Shown here piece by piece: positions 49,129 through 60,294 of a stretch of DNA of 64,000 bases (position 1 is its first letter; each line of letters starts with the position of its first letter). The DNA is taken from contig CALISO010000018.1 of NCBI GenBank assembly GCA_938041445.1, positions 20,385-84,384 of the forward strand. The letters run 5' to 3'. The position numbers and the translations under genes were made by a program. Source of the DNA: an uncultured Saprospiraceae bacterium (lineage in GTDB: Bacteria; Bacteroidota; Bacteroidia; Chitinophagales; Saprospiraceae). The notes under the pieces were generated by a model that was not told where the DNA came from, did not search any database, and saw only the letters and a list, made by a program, of their open reading frames with translations.

Positions 49129-50016
49129 TCATATAGGCACCTTGACCTTGTAAGTATTATTGATGACAGTTAACTTAGAATCTATAATCCAAGGATTATA
49201 AAACTTGAGCATTCTATAAGTCAACCCATGAGAATGGGCAAATTCCTTCCAGCTTGGTACTGACTTGTCTACCACTACTTCCTTGAGGCTCACTTCAGGT
49301 TGATAATAATCTGCTGGGTCAAGATAAAATCCATATTGCTCAGGGTTCTTTAATATCTCCTTAATCGCCAATAGTCTAAATACATATCTACTCGTCTCTA
49401 AGTTGAGATTGAGGTTATAATAACTTTCCTCACCTTGAGACTTCATTTCTTTAGTAAACTTCGTGGGACCGACATTATAGGCGCCAGCTGCATTAGTATA
49501 ATTACCAAATTTATTATACATCCACTTGATATACTTAGCCGCAGCTCTTGTTGATTTTTCTAGATGATAGCGTTCATCGACCTCGCTATTGATTTCTAGT
49601 CCATATTCTTTTCCTGTACCTGTCATAAATTGCCAATACCCTTTTGCACCAGCATGTGACCCTACATTTCTAAGTCCACTTTCTGCAACTGCTAGATACT
49701 TAAAGTCATCAGGAATACCTTCTTCACTCAGAATCCGCTCGATCATTGGAAAGTGCTTGTATGCCAACTTGATATTGAGCAAGGTTGAAGACTGCCAATA
49801 GGCGTTGACTGACAATTCTCTATCAAGTCTCTCTCGAGTATCTGGATTCAGTGGCATCGCTTCTCCTGCAAAGTCAAACGTTTTCTCGACTTTGACAGCC
49901 TTAACAACTTGAGGTAGCATATATGTGGTCGTAATCGTGTATGTCGCAGATATGAGGACTAGAGACAACACAACTATTGTTACAACATTAGAAACGGTTT
50001 GAAATATGGGTTTCAT
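49129..50016 (-). CDS. Lytic transglycosylase (SLT domain)
   Basis: AVAESGLRNVGSHAGAKGYWQFMTGTGKEYGL, AAGAYNVGP; start MKPIFQTVSN preferred. Confidence 0.9.
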   Translation of the reverse strand: MKPIFQTVSNVVTIVVLSLVLISATYTITTTYMLPQVVKAVKVEKTFDFAGEAMPLNPDTRERLDRELSVNAYWQSSTLLNIKLAYKHFPMIERILSEEGIPDDFKYLAVAESGLRNVGSHAGAKGYWQFMTGTGKEYGLEINSEVDERYHLEKSTRAAAKYIKWMYNKFGNYTNAAGAYNVGPTKFTKEMKSQGEESYYNLNLNLETSRYVFRLLAIKEILKNPEQYGFYLDPADYYQPEVSLKEVVVDKSVPSWKEFAHSHGLTYRMLKFYNPWIIDSKLTVINNTYKVKVPI

Positions 50017-50078
50017 TTTAATAATTACAATGCATGATTGAATACCGCCAACAAAAGTAAAACTGAAATTTACGACTT

Positions 50079-50585
50079 TTATTTTGGCTTTTTGTAGATG
50101 GGTACCGCACTGCACGCTTCTCCATACATTACAGACTTAGCAACGGACTTGAGCTTGATGGCCATTCGGCTATATGCTTCAGGCGGTACAGAATTATCTC
50201 CACAACCTTTGAGTATCATCGGTTTTCCTTCATATAGTGATACATCTAGGTTGTCTATCACTGAGACATACCTCGCTTTGATGTACTCTTCCTGACTTCC
50301 TACAAAAATATCTGAAGCAACTTCTGATAACGTATTCGCAATCAACGCATATGCCCATTGTGGGATGATAGCATCCGTACTACAAGAGACTAATACTATC
50401 TTGCCAGCGTACTTGGTCCAATCTTCAGTTTTCATCGCTGAACGAAAGTCTTTTTCTTTGAGGATGAGCTCTTGCCATAGATAATCCTTAATATCAAAAC
50501 CAGCAAAAGCCTCCCTTGGCAAATACTCACTGAGGTCCAAAGTGATTATTGGACTATTGGCAACTCTATTGACTAATGTATCCAT
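50079..50585 (-). CDS. DUF2480 family protein
   Basis: LDLSEYLPREAFAGFDIKDYLWQELILKEKDFR...; KGCGDNSVPPEAY. Confidence 0.82.
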   Translation of the reverse strand: MDTLVNRVANSPIITLDLSEYLPREAFAGFDIKDYLWQELILKEKDFRSAMKTEDWTKYAGKIVLVSCSTDAIIPQWAYALIANTLSEVASDIFVGSQEEYIKARYVSVIDNLDVSLYEGKPMILKGCGDNSVPPEAYSRMAIKLKSVAKSVMYGEACSAVPIYKKPK

Positions 50586-50639
50586 GCTGTTGTAAATAAC
50601 TTGTGATCAGAATAACAAAAGAATGCGAAGAGAAACAGT

Positions 50640-51230
50640 TTACTCTTCTTCACTTACGGCTGGAGCCCTTTCGCCTCCTACTTCGCCATAATCTTCAAGC
50701 TTCAGTTCCTTAAGCTTAGGTAAGTCTTCAATGGAATTTAGACCAAAATGGTTCATAAATTTATCACTAGTACTATACAATAGTGGCTTTCCTAAAGCTT
50801 CTGACCTACCGCTAATTTCAATCAATTCTTTCTCCATCAACTTCTGTATAGCATAATCTGCGGATACTCCTCTGATTGCTTCGATTTCGCCTTTTGTGAT
50901 TGGTTGTTTGTATGCAACAATGGAGATCGTTTCCAAAGCTGTACGTGTGAGCTTTTTCTTACTTTGTTTCTTAAGTACTTGACCATTGATTTCATGGTAT
51001 GCTCCCTTTGTCATAAAGGTGTACCCACCGCTGATTTTCTTTACTTCGAATGAGAAGTCATCAGCAAGATATTTTTCGGTCAAGGCATCAATATGACTTT
51101 GAATCTCATCAGCTTTCATCGAAGTATTGAGGTATTCATTGATAGCAGATGTCAATTCTTTGAGAGACATCGGGTTCGTTGACACGAAAATGAGGCTTTC
51201 TATATATGTGCTAATTCTATGCTGATCCAC
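50640..51230 (-). CDS. scpB: SMC-Scp complex subunit ScpB
   Basis: IESLIFVSTNPMSLKEL, ALETISIVAYKQPITKGEIEAIRGVSADYAIQKL. Confidence 0.93.
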   Translation of the reverse strand: MDQHRISTYIESLIFVSTNPMSLKELTSAINEYLNTSMKADEIQSHIDALTEKYLADDFSFEVKKISGGYTFMTKGAYHEINGQVLKKQSKKKLTRTALETISIVAYKQPITKGEIEAIRGVSADYAIQKLMEKELIEISGRSEALGKPLLYSTSDKFMNHFGLNSIEDLPKLKELKLEDYGEVGGERAPAVSEEE

Positions 51231-51250
51231 AATGGTCTAAAATTACTCTT

Positions 51251-53629
51251 CTATTTAATCTTGATTTCTACCAAGCTGAAATTTCGTGAGATAGTCGTGT
51301 CTATAGTATCAAGTTTTTCACCATCAACATTGACGGACTCTACAGAATCTCCTCCTCTCAGCTTGATTGCAAAGGTCGTAAATCCTGCTTCATAATCACC
51401 ATCAATCACTACTCTTTGCAATTGAATCGTATGGTCATCAATTCTACGGACAGTAAATTCAGTATATCGATACTGACCATTCTCATATGCATAATCTTCA
51501 TAATTGTCAGTGTATAGATAGCTCTTGACCTCTCCCTCACTTGTTGGATAGACGTGCAAAGTCACAGTGTCAATCGTTTTCTCACCTACATATTGCTGGC
51601 TCGGAAAGGTGGGAATGACGGCCCCTTGTCTGATGAATAGTGGAATTTGATCTATCGGTGTCAATATTGCTTGTTCAGTCCGCCCCGGATACAGCCGATC
51701 ATTCCAATAGTCATACCAACTGCCTTGTGGCAAATAAACTGTACGAGACTTAGATTCTTGTTGCACGACTGGACATACCAGTAAGTGGTCGCCACACATA
51801 AATTCGTGATCCCGATCTTTAGTCTCTGGACTTGCTTGATCTTCGAAAACTAGAGGTCTAGAAATTGGTAAACCTTCCTTATGGTACTGATAGAATGCTG
51901 TGTAGTGATATGGCAATAGCTCATAGCGTAGCTCCACAAACTTCCTAAACATCTCAACACATAGATCTCCAAATGACCAAGGCTCCTGATCACCGTGGTC
52001 ACCAGATGAATGCACCCTGCAAAATGGATGGAACACACCCAATTGAATCCACCTAATCATCAGCTCAGCGCTTGGTTGTTCTATGAAACCTCCAATATCC
52101 GATCCAGCAAATGAAACACCTGAGATAGCAAGTCTTTGCGTCTGCACATCAGCTATGACTAAGTGATCCCAATTCGCGATATTATCACCGGTCCATACAC
52201 TTGAGAATCGTTGCATTCCGGCGTAGCCTGATCGAGTAATGATTAAAGACCGCTTGCCTCCAGCGTGTCGCCTAACACCTTCAGCTGTAGCTCTAGCCAT
52301 CTGCATTCCATAGATGTTATGAGCCTTGCGATGACTGGTAGGATGACCATCATAATCGTGGACAACATCAAGTGGAAATGTCTTGCTTTCCACCTCAAAT
52401 AATGCTGGTTCATTCATATCATTCCAGACTCCAGCGACACCAATATCTTCTATGAGTTCTTTATAGAGTCCTGCCCACCATTCTCTGACCTCAGGATTGG
52501 TGAAATCCGGGAAATAACATTCTCCAGGCCATACCTTACCCTCTACATACGGACCATCGACTCGCCGGCAAAAATATCCTTTCTCAAGTCCTTCCTTGAA
52601 GACTGAATATTCCATATCTCTCTTGATGCCTGGATCAATAATCACCATAGTCTTATATCCGTCATCAGCTAACTCAGCCACCATTCTTTTTGGGTCTGGA
52701 AACTTTTCTTTGTCCCAAGTAAAGCATCTGAATCCATCCATATAATCAATATCAAGGTAGATAGCATCACAAGGTATTTTGAGTTCTCGCATCTTGCTAG
52801 TGACTTCCTTCACATTGGACTCAGGATAATAGCTCCACTTACACTGTTGATATCCTAGCGACCATAATGGGGGCATTTCAGGCGTACCTGTCATCAATGT
52901 ATATCTTTTGCAGACGTCCATCAGATTTGGACCAGCGATAAAGTAATAGTTCATCTCCCCTCCTTGGGCCCAGAAACTCATCACATTAACTCTTTCTCGA
53001 CCAAAGTCAAACTCAGATTTGAAAGAATTGTCAAAGAAAATTCCGTATCCTCTGCCATCTCTCAAGCCATAGTAAAATGGTATGCTCTTATATAGAGGAT
53101 CAGTATCTCTAGTATAGCCATACTGGTCACTACCCCAATTCTCAAATCTAAATCCCCTAAGATTGAGGTCAACGGGTTTGTCACCAAGACCATAGTATGC
53201 TTCCGTCAAAGACATCCGCTTAGTCATCTGTACAATGTGCCCTCCGTATGTCTCATTCTTTTCCCAGTGGAAGCCTTTCTCATCTTCGTTGATGACGAAT
53301 CCTTCTTTATCAAAAATGGTAATTCCACAATCAATCTTATCTATGCGACACGTAATTGCCGCAGTCTTCAAGTACAAGTGATCCGCAGTTTCATCTATTT
53401 CAGGTATGATCTTCTCTGATTTGAAATCTGGACTTATTGCATAAGAGAAGTCTTTATCAAAATAGCCTTCAATAGAATATCTAAATCTCAAAATGTAGTC
53501 AGAGATAAAATAGACTTGCATTAAGACACCATTTTCGTCTTTGCACTCGAGAAAGTCGTCGGTAAGTTGATATGAATCCAACTTCATCAAAAACAGTTCT
53601 CTATCACTGTATACTACTTGCTTACTCAT
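51251..53629 (-). CDS. GH31 alpha-glucosidase
   Basis: GVWNDMNEPALFE catalytic Asp, WTGDNIANWDHL, SFAGSDIGGF. Confidence 0.95.
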   Translation of the reverse strand: MSKQVVYSDRELFLMKLDSYQLTDDFLECKDENGVLMQVYFISDYILRFRYSIEGYFDKDFSYAISPDFKSEKIIPEIDETADHLYLKTAAITCRIDKIDCGITIFDKEGFVINEDEKGFHWEKNETYGGHIVQMTKRMSLTEAYYGLGDKPVDLNLRGFRFENWGSDQYGYTRDTDPLYKSIPFYYGLRDGRGYGIFFDNSFKSEFDFGRERVNVMSFWAQGGEMNYYFIAGPNLMDVCKRYTLMTGTPEMPPLWSLGYQQCKWSYYPESNVKEVTSKMRELKIPCDAIYLDIDYMDGFRCFTWDKEKFPDPKRMVAELADDGYKTMVIIDPGIKRDMEYSVFKEGLEKGYFCRRVDGPYVEGKVWPGECYFPDFTNPEVREWWAGLYKELIEDIGVAGVWNDMNEPALFEVESKTFPLDVVHDYDGHPTSHRKAHNIYGMQMARATAEGVRRHAGGKRSLIITRSGYAGMQRFSSVWTGDNIANWDHLVIADVQTQRLAISGVSFAGSDIGGFIEQPSAELMIRWIQLGVFHPFCRVHSSGDHGDQEPWSFGDLCVEMFRKFVELRYELLPYHYTAFYQYHKEGLPISRPLVFEDQASPETKDRDHEFMCGDHLLVCPVVQQESKSRTVYLPQGSWYDYWNDRLYPGRTEQAILTPIDQIPLFIRQGAVIPTFPSQQYVGEKTIDTVTLHVYPTSEGEVKSYLYTDNYEDYAYENGQYRYTEFTVRRIDDHTIQLQRVVIDGDYEAGFTTFAIKLRGGDSVESVNVDGEKLDTIDTTISRNFSLVEIKIK

Positions 53630-53662
53630 CTTCTGCTACTATATTAAATAAAAATAGGGGTG

Positions 53663-53694
53663 CAAATGTAATTTTGTTTGACCCTCAATGCCAA
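53663..53694 (-). promoter_or_regulatory. Promoter of GH31 gene
   Basis: On minus: TTG (53694-53692) - N21 - TACATTTG (53670-53663). Confidence 0.55.
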
Positions 53695-53708
53695 GAAAAG
53701 ACAGAATA

Positions 53709-54992
53709 TTATACGCCTATTATGGTGTTAGCGTAGATTACTGCATTTTTCTTTATGATTACTATCCCGTCTCTGATACAATATGTCTCTGTTTCTGTAT
53801 CCTCTAGCTGGGCACCACCTCTAATGCTCACATTGTTGGAAACTCTGACATTTTTATCTAGAATTGCATTTTCAATTATGCAATTATTTCCGATACCTAG
53901 CAATTGGTTTTTAGGCAATTGCTCAATATCATCAACAGTCTGATAATAGTCATTACCCATCACAATAGATTCTCTGATAATGGTGTTTTGGCCAATCCTA
54001 GATCGGATACCAATTACACATCTACTGATTTCTTCAGCGTGAATAATACACCCAGCTGTAATCATTGCATTTTGGATTCTGGTACCAAACACCTTAGATG
54101 GTGCAAGCATCCGACTATGGGTATAGATTTTTTTGAGATTATCATATAAGTGAAACTTTGGCAAGAAGTCAGTCAACTTCAAGTTGGCATCAAGGAATGA
54201 TGCTATTGTTCCAATGTCTGCCCAGTACCCATCATAAGAGTAACTAGCTACTCTCAAATCTTCAGAATTTACTGCAAAAGGAATAATCTCCTTTCCAAAA
54301 TCATTTGCATCAATATGATCGCTAAATAATTGCTTTATAATCTCTTTCTTAAAAACATAGATGCCCATGGAAGCCAAATAATCTTTCCCTAAGGTTGTGT
54401 ACTTTTTGGGGAGTGGTGACTTCCAATCTTCGACAACATCTTCATTAGGTTTTTCGATAAAACTATCAATAATTCCGTTTTCATCGACTTTCATAATACC
54501 GAAGCTCGTAGCATCACTCTTGACTACAGGTATAGTCGCAATAGTAATATCCGCGTCTTGATCAACATGATAGTTAAGGATCTCGTCAAAGTCCATATTA
54601 TACAATTGATCGCCAGACAAAATGAGCACATGTTCATAAGTCACACTTGCCAATCTAGGCATTGTCTTTCTCACTGCATCAGCTGTCCCTTGAAACCAAT
54701 CAGATGTATCCCTAGTTTGCTCAGCGGCCATAATATCTACAAACCCCTTAGAAAACATATCAAAGTGATATGTATTCTTGATGTGCTTATTAAGCGATGC
54801 AGAGTTGAACATTGTCATCACAAAAATCTTACGAATGTCACTATTCAGGCAATTACTTATCGGAATATCAATGAGACGATACTTGCCAGCAATAGGTACT
54901 GCTGGCTTTGATCTTGTAGCAGTTAGAGGGTACAACCTTGAACCAACGCCGCCACCTAGGATGAGGGCTACTGTATTTTCTGTGATCATCAT
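53709..54992 (-). CDS. glgC: Glucose-1-phosphate adenylyltransferase
   Basis: LILGGGVGSRLYPLTATRSKPAVPIAGKYRLIDIPISNCLNS. Confidence 0.95.
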   Translation of the reverse strand: MMITENTVALILGGGVGSRLYPLTATRSKPAVPIAGKYRLIDIPISNCLNSDIRKIFVMTMFNSASLNKHIKNTYHFDMFSKGFVDIMAAEQTRDTSDWFQGTADAVRKTMPRLASVTYEHVLILSGDQLYNMDFDEILNYHVDQDADITIATIPVVKSDATSFGIMKVDENGIIDSFIEKPNEDVVEDWKSPLPKKYTTLGKDYLASMGIYVFKKEIIKQLFSDHIDANDFGKEIIPFAVNSEDLRVASYSYDGYWADIGTIASFLDANLKLTDFLPKFHLYDNLKKIYTHSRMLAPSKVFGTRIQNAMITAGCIIHAEEISRCVIGIRSRIGQNTIIRESIVMGNDYYQTVDDIEQLPKNQLLGIGNNCIIENAILDKNVRVSNNVSIRGGAQLEDTETETYCIRDGIVIIKKNAVIYANTIIGV

Positions 54993-54996
54993 AGAA

Positions 54997-56433
54997 CTAT
55001 AGTTTTAAAAGTTGACGATAGATACTTGCATAAATTGACGCAGATTGGTCCCAGGAATAATCTAGGTCTATAATATGCCTGCGTAATCTATTGAATTTTG
55101 TTTTCTTTTGATACAACTCACAAGATCTTGAGATCGCTTCAGATATTCCGGATTGAGATACTTCGTTGAGTAAGATTCCTGTCCCTTTCTTATTATCAAT
55201 ATCTATGACGGTATCCACCAAGCCACCTACAGGAGAAGCGATTGGAATAGTACCATATCTATAAGAGAATAATTGATTGAGACCACAAGGTTCAAATCTA
55301 GACGGCATAATCATATAATCGCATCCTGCATACAAGGACCTAGCAATACTTTCATTGTATGCAATAATTGTATGTACATAACCAGGATATTTTTCTGCAA
55401 GTAGAGACAATTCATTCTCTACATAACTATCACCTGAACCTAGAATAATCGCACAGAATGATTTTGAAACTTCCAGATTTTCTTCTATTGCCTTGGCAAG
55501 CAAATCAGCACCTTTCTGGTGGGCCATCCTGCCGATGAATCCTATCAATGGTCGTCTTGACTTTAGTTTGTAGGTTGAAAGCAGCGATTTCTTATTCGTT
55601 GCTTTGAATCCTGTGAGATTATCACCTTCCATCTTATTGTCAAGATACTTATCTGTCTTAGGATTCCAGAGGTTTGTATCCACACCATTCAAGATACCCA
55701 TACATTTGTGTCCTTCTGACATATAGAGGTATCTGAATGAATCCGGTGTCTGCATAATCTCCTCCATATAATTGGGAGATACTGTATTGACCTTGTCAGC
55801 ACACTTGATAGCTGTAGCTAAACTATTGAGTCGGCCATCCCAATCAAGAATACCACGATGGGCAAAATCAAATTTTGGCAGAAGCATCCCTATATCCCAT
55901 GGAAATGATCCATGATACATCCCGTTGTGTATGGTGAACATTGTAGGAATATCACTTATCGGCTTATACCTAGTTCCATACTTCAAAAAGAAAGGAATCA
56001 TCCCAGTCATATGATCATGACAATGGACTATATCGTAGACGTTTTGCTCTAGTAGCCATTCGCAAACTATCGTTTGAAACGCGATATTTCTAACTGGTTC
56101 ATCATGATAACCTTCACCATTGGTATCTAGGTAAATGGATGGACGATCAAATAATCCAGGCATATCAATTACGTACAATGGATAGCCAAGATTATTATTT
56201 TTTACTTTCTGAACAGTATAATTGAGACTAAGACCTCCGATGTGAATTCCCCCATCTTTGACTTTCTGATACTTTTGAGATTTGAACCACGGCAACCCAT
56301 ACTTTGGTATGATGACACTTGCTTCGACACCTTGCTTAGGCAAATAAATAGGTACAGCTCCTACAACATCGCCCATTCCTCCTGCCTTAGCAGCTGGATA
56401 GCACTCTGAAGATACGTGAAGGACTTTGATCAT
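54997..56433 (-). CDS. glgA: Glycogen synthase (GT5)
   Basis: PAAKAGGMGDVVGAVP; MPSRFEPCGLNQLFSYRYGTIPI. Confidence 0.95.
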   Translation of the reverse strand: MIKVLHVSSECYPAAKAGGMGDVVGAVPIYLPKQGVEASVIIPKYGLPWFKSQKYQKVKDGGIHIGGLSLNYTVQKVKNNNLGYPLYVIDMPGLFDRPSIYLDTNGEGYHDEPVRNIAFQTIVCEWLLEQNVYDIVHCHDHMTGMIPFFLKYGTRYKPISDIPTMFTIHNGMYHGSFPWDIGMLLPKFDFAHRGILDWDGRLNSLATAIKCADKVNTVSPNYMEEIMQTPDSFRYLYMSEGHKCMGILNGVDTNLWNPKTDKYLDNKMEGDNLTGFKATNKKSLLSTYKLKSRRPLIGFIGRMAHQKGADLLAKAIEENLEVSKSFCAIILGSGDSYVENELSLLAEKYPGYVHTIIAYNESIARSLYAGCDYMIMPSRFEPCGLNQLFSYRYGTIPIASPVGGLVDTVIDIDNKKGTGILLNEVSQSGISEAISRSCELYQKKTKFNRLRRHIIDLDYSWDQSASIYASIYRQLLKL

Positions 56434-58364
56434 TTCTTAATAGGTTTAAGGATAATACCTGCAAGAGGAGGTAAATTAAGCCTGACAGATTGATCTCTTC
56501 CATGCTTTGGTGTTTTTTCTATCTTGACCTTGTCTACAGGCCGATATCCACTTCCACAATATTGACTCTCATCACTATTCAGTAAGGTACTGTATGCTTT
56601 TAAATTATCTGGGACACCTATTCTATAATCGTCTCTGGTAACAGGAGAAAAATTGAGAATAAAGAGAAGGTGGTCATCTTGGGACTTCCTCATAAATACC
56701 AAAATAGAATTTTCAGCATCTTGATAGTCTATCCATTCGAATCCTTCTTGGCTATAATTGTGAGCTGTAAAAGGTCGTTCGGTTTTATAGAGTTTATTCA
56801 ACTCTTTGACTAATCTTTGGATCCCCCTATGCGGTGCAAAATCAAGTAGATGCCATGGCACTTGTCCATTGACATCCCACTCTGTAGTCTGTCCAATCTC
56901 ACAACCCATAAAGAGTAATTTCTGACCAGGGTGAGCATACATATACATATAGAGTAATCGCAGATTGGCAAATTTCTGCCATTCATCTCCTGGCATTTTA
57001 TAAATCAATGGTTGCTTACCGTGTACGACTTCATCATGAGATAATGGTAAGACATAGTTTTCACTAAAGGCGTATGTAAGACTTCTACTGATATCTCCTT
57101 GATGATACTTTCTATGAATCGGGTCTCTTTCAAAATATTCAAGTGTATCATTCATCCAACCCATCATCCACTTCAGACCGAATCCCAAACCTCCGTCATG
57201 AACAGGTGAGGTTACCCCTGGAAATGCTGTTGATTCTTCAGCAATCATTTGAATGCCATCACCATTATCGTAGATCGTTTTGTTGAGATCTTTTACAAAG
57301 TCAACTGCAGCAAGGTATTCATTGCCCCCATACATATTTGGAGACCACTCCCCATCTTTTCTTGAATAATCTAAATAAAGCATTGATGCTACTGCATCTA
57401 CACGTAGACCATCAGCATGGAAGAGTTTCTTCCAATACTGAGCACTACTCAATAAGAATGATCTAACTTGAGGTCGTTCAAAATTAAAGATAAAACTATT
57501 CCAATCTGGGTGAAACCCTTTAGCCTTCTGAGGGTGCTCATAGAGTGCTGATCCATCAAAATTCGCTAGTGCAAATTCATCACTAGGAAAATGCGCTGGA
57601 ACCCAATCTAGGATCACACCGATATTAGCATTGTGCAATTCATCTATCAAGTACTTGAGATCTTCTGGGTCTCCGAATCTACTAGACGGTGCAAAATATC
57701 CAGTACTTAGATATCCCCAAGATGGATAGTATGGATGTTCCATGACAGGCATAAACTCTACATGCGTAAAGCCCATCTCAGTAATGTATTTGACAAGTTC
57801 TACAGCTAATTCTCGATAGCTAAGAGACAAGTGACTATCAACTTGCTTTCGCCAACTGCCAATATGCATTTCATAGATTGACATTGGGCTAGCTAATGTA
57901 TTGGTATTAGCTCTATCTACTCTCCATTGAATATCTGACCATTCATAGTCATCCGTCCATACCACACTAGCCGTTTTTGGTGGCACTTCATACTTCCGAG
58001 CAAATGGATCAGTCTTGTCCCTAACTTCACTATCATGATGAGAGTAGATTCGATATTTATACAGCTCGCTCTTACCAATATTAGGAATAAATCCTTCCCA
58101 GATACCTGAGCCATCCCATCTCACATTGAGTTCGTGACGATGACCGTTCCAATAGTTGAAATCACCAATCACCTCAACTTTCCTTGCTGATGGTGCATAC
58201 ACAGCAAAGTATACTCCATCATCCCCATCCACATTAGTAATATGGCTACCGAGCTTATCATATAATTGGGTATGATGTCCAGATGAGAATAAATCTATAT
58301 CAAAGTCAGTAAAAAAACTATGCGGTACGATCGGATTTGACATATTGGTTTGTTCTGAATTCAA
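56430..58364 (-). CDS. glgB: 1,4-alpha-glucan branching enzyme (GH13)
   Basis: GLRVDAVASMLYLDYSR, MIAEESTAFPGVT, LPLSHDEVVHGK; ATGA overlap with glgA. Confidence 0.96.
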   Translation of the reverse strand: MNSEQTNMSNPIVPHSFFTDFDIDLFSSGHHTQLYDKLGSHITNVDGDDGVYFAVYAPSARKVEVIGDFNYWNGHRHELNVRWDGSGIWEGFIPNIGKSELYKYRIYSHHDSEVRDKTDPFARKYEVPPKTASVVWTDDYEWSDIQWRVDRANTNTLASPMSIYEMHIGSWRKQVDSHLSLSYRELAVELVKYITEMGFTHVEFMPVMEHPYYPSWGYLSTGYFAPSSRFGDPEDLKYLIDELHNANIGVILDWVPAHFPSDEFALANFDGSALYEHPQKAKGFHPDWNSFIFNFERPQVRSFLLSSAQYWKKLFHADGLRVDAVASMLYLDYSRKDGEWSPNMYGGNEYLAAVDFVKDLNKTIYDNGDGIQMIAEESTAFPGVTSPVHDGGLGFGLKWMMGWMNDTLEYFERDPIHRKYHQGDISRSLTYAFSENYVLPLSHDEVVHGKQPLIYKMPGDEWQKFANLRLLYMYMYAHPGQKLLFMGCEIGQTTEWDVNGQVPWHLLDFAPHRGIQRLVKELNKLYKTERPFTAHNYSQEGFEWIDYQDAENSILVFMRKSQDDHLLFILNFSPVTRDDYRIGVPDNLKAYSTLLNSDESQYCGSGYRPVDKVKIEKTPKHGRDQSVRLNLPPLAGIILKPIKK

Positions 58365-58475
58365 TGTAAGGAATATTCATAACTCTACACTTAGTTCTAT
58401 TTCTAAATCCTTCCAGATTACATAGAATTGACTAGAGTAGTAAGAGTTGATTATCTTGTGATATACCAAGTATCA

Positions 58476-59438
58476 ATGATCATGCTCAAACTCAGCCATC
58501 TACTCTTGTTTATTTTATGTATCACTTTGGGGGAAGCACAAACACCTTATCGTGTGATTCCATTTATGAATAAGGTCATTGCCAAAAGTGGTCTGAATCT
58601 GCGATCAGCTCCCAACACCAAAAGTGATGTGGTACAGAGACTACCATTTGGTGCATTGGTAGACATCTCACAAGATGATGACTATGGTTATGACACTTTG
58701 GAGGTCATCAAGACAGAAGTCAATACATTCAATATCTGTGGATACTGGATCAAGGTCAGTTATAAAGGTAAGACTGGCTATATCAATAATGCCTACCTCC
58801 ATCTCAATGACAAAAAATGGCCTCAAGATGATGCTGGATTATACAACAATTCTGTAGTATTCCTAGAATATCAAAAAACTTGTCACACAAATTCTCATCC
58901 AGTTCACCCCTATAAGTGGTATGGTTATTATAGTGACGATTGTGAATTGAGACCGATTAAAATCCAGTATGGTCGCAACATATCTGATATGACAGACTTC
59001 TACATTATTGTCAAAGAGGATGATGGCCTTGATTGGATAGTTGGTAGCAAGGACCCACTCCCAACTGGTCCTGTTGACTACCTAGTAAAGGATTTTACCT
59101 TTAGCACTTCAATACCTTATGATGAGAAGACAGAAACCTATTCTTCATACACTGAGCCTAACTTTGAGGTGCTCTACACCAAGTTGGAAAATAGTGTTCA
59201 TAGCTACGATTTAAAAATCAAGCACGGTCTCGAATCTCAACTCATAATGGATGCCAAATATGACGGTGATCTCAAGGGTATCCGCTGGATGGGTGACCTG
59301 GACCAAGATGGAAGGATGGATTATATCTTACAGTACGGAGAGAAAGATGGTCGCACCCTACTCTATCTCAGCAGTAAACGCATATCACAACGCCTCATCT
59401 TACCGGTAGGTTGCTACTATACTGGATACTGCTGTTAG
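58476..59438 (+). CDS. SH3-domain secreted/lipid-anchored hypothetical protein
   Basis: Signal peptide; SH3b SGLNLRSAPNTKSDVVQRLPFGALVDI. Confidence 0.75.
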   Translation: MIMLKLSHLLLFILCITLGEAQTPYRVIPFMNKVIAKSGLNLRSAPNTKSDVVQRLPFGALVDISQDDDYGYDTLEVIKTEVNTFNICGYWIKVSYKGKTGYINNAYLHLNDKKWPQDDAGLYNNSVVFLEYQKTCHTNSHPVHPYKWYGYYSDDCELRPIKIQYGRNISDMTDFYIIVKEDDGLDWIVGSKDPLPTGPVDYLVKDFTFSTSIPYDEKTETYSSYTEPNFEVLYTKLENSVHSYDLKIKHGLESQLIMDAKYDGDLKGIRWMGDLDQDGRMDYILQYGEKDGRTLLYLSSKRISQRLILPVGCYYTGYCC

Positions 59439-60190
59439 ACCAGTTTTCGGTGCAAATCATCGACCTTTGTCTTAATCTCTGATAACTTAGACTCTACTGA
59501 TTGAAAAAAACCTGCATGATCATCGTTGAAGGAGATATTAGCTTGATATTGCCAAAGTTCATGGACTTCTTCATATGGAATAGAATAAGGAAGGTATGAA
59601 GTATTGTCCGAAATCAAGATTAATTGATTATTGGTTTCATCCTTTCTGACTCTCTTGTAAACTAACCCTTCATTGCGACTAACGACGATGTAAGTCTTAT
59701 CATCTTTTACTTGATCAATCGACTCTACGTATTGGGTAATGATAATGGTACCTGACTCCAATGGCAACATACTATCACCTTGTATCTCAAACCCTCTAAA
59801 TGTCCCTTCAGTCATCCTAGGCAGTGAGATTTTTGGTAAGTCCCGGATATATTCTGGATCAGAAAAACTCTCCAGGTATCCTGCTTCAGCTTTGGTATCT
59901 ACTAGTTCAATATTGGCTTGATTGGTATTGCTATCAATGGATACAGCCAGAACTTTGAGTTTGTCATCTTGCGCTATCTTGAATTCCTCTTGTTGTAACT
60001 TAGAAGTCAGAAGTGAATCAAGTGATACCTTGAAATAATTGCTCAGCCTTACTAGATTGGACACATTTGGCTCAGTCTTGCCCCGTTCGTAATCGCCTAG
60101 TGTAGTACGCGGGATATCAAAGATCTCGGAGAGTTCTTGTTGAGATAAGTTGAATTGCTTTCTGAGGTATTTTAGGTTTTGTGCAAGCAT
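59435..60190 (-). CDS. XRE-HTH + S24 (LexA/CI-like) transcriptional regulator
   Basis: LSQQELSEIFDIPRTTLGDYERGKTEP; AEAGYL cleavage-site-like; GDSMLP Ser and VYKRV Lys. Confidence 0.88.
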   Translation of the reverse strand: MLAQNLKYLRKQFNLSQQELSEIFDIPRTTLGDYERGKTEPNVSNLVRLSNYFKVSLDSLLTSKLQQEEFKIAQDDKLKVLAVSIDSNTNQANIELVDTKAEAGYLESFSDPEYIRDLPKISLPRMTEGTFRGFEIQGDSMLPLESGTIIITQYVESIDQVKDDKTYIVVSRNEGLVYKRVRKDETNNQLILISDNTSYLPYSIPYEEVHELWQYQANISFNDDHAGFFQSVESKLSEIKTKVDDLHRKLV

Positions 60191-60294
60191 AGTGGATTGA
60201 TAAGCTTACGCAAAAATACAAAATTGTTGAGAATGTCGACTCTAATAGCTCGGCTTAATCGACATGCTGGAATGAATTTTACTTTGGAGAGGCC

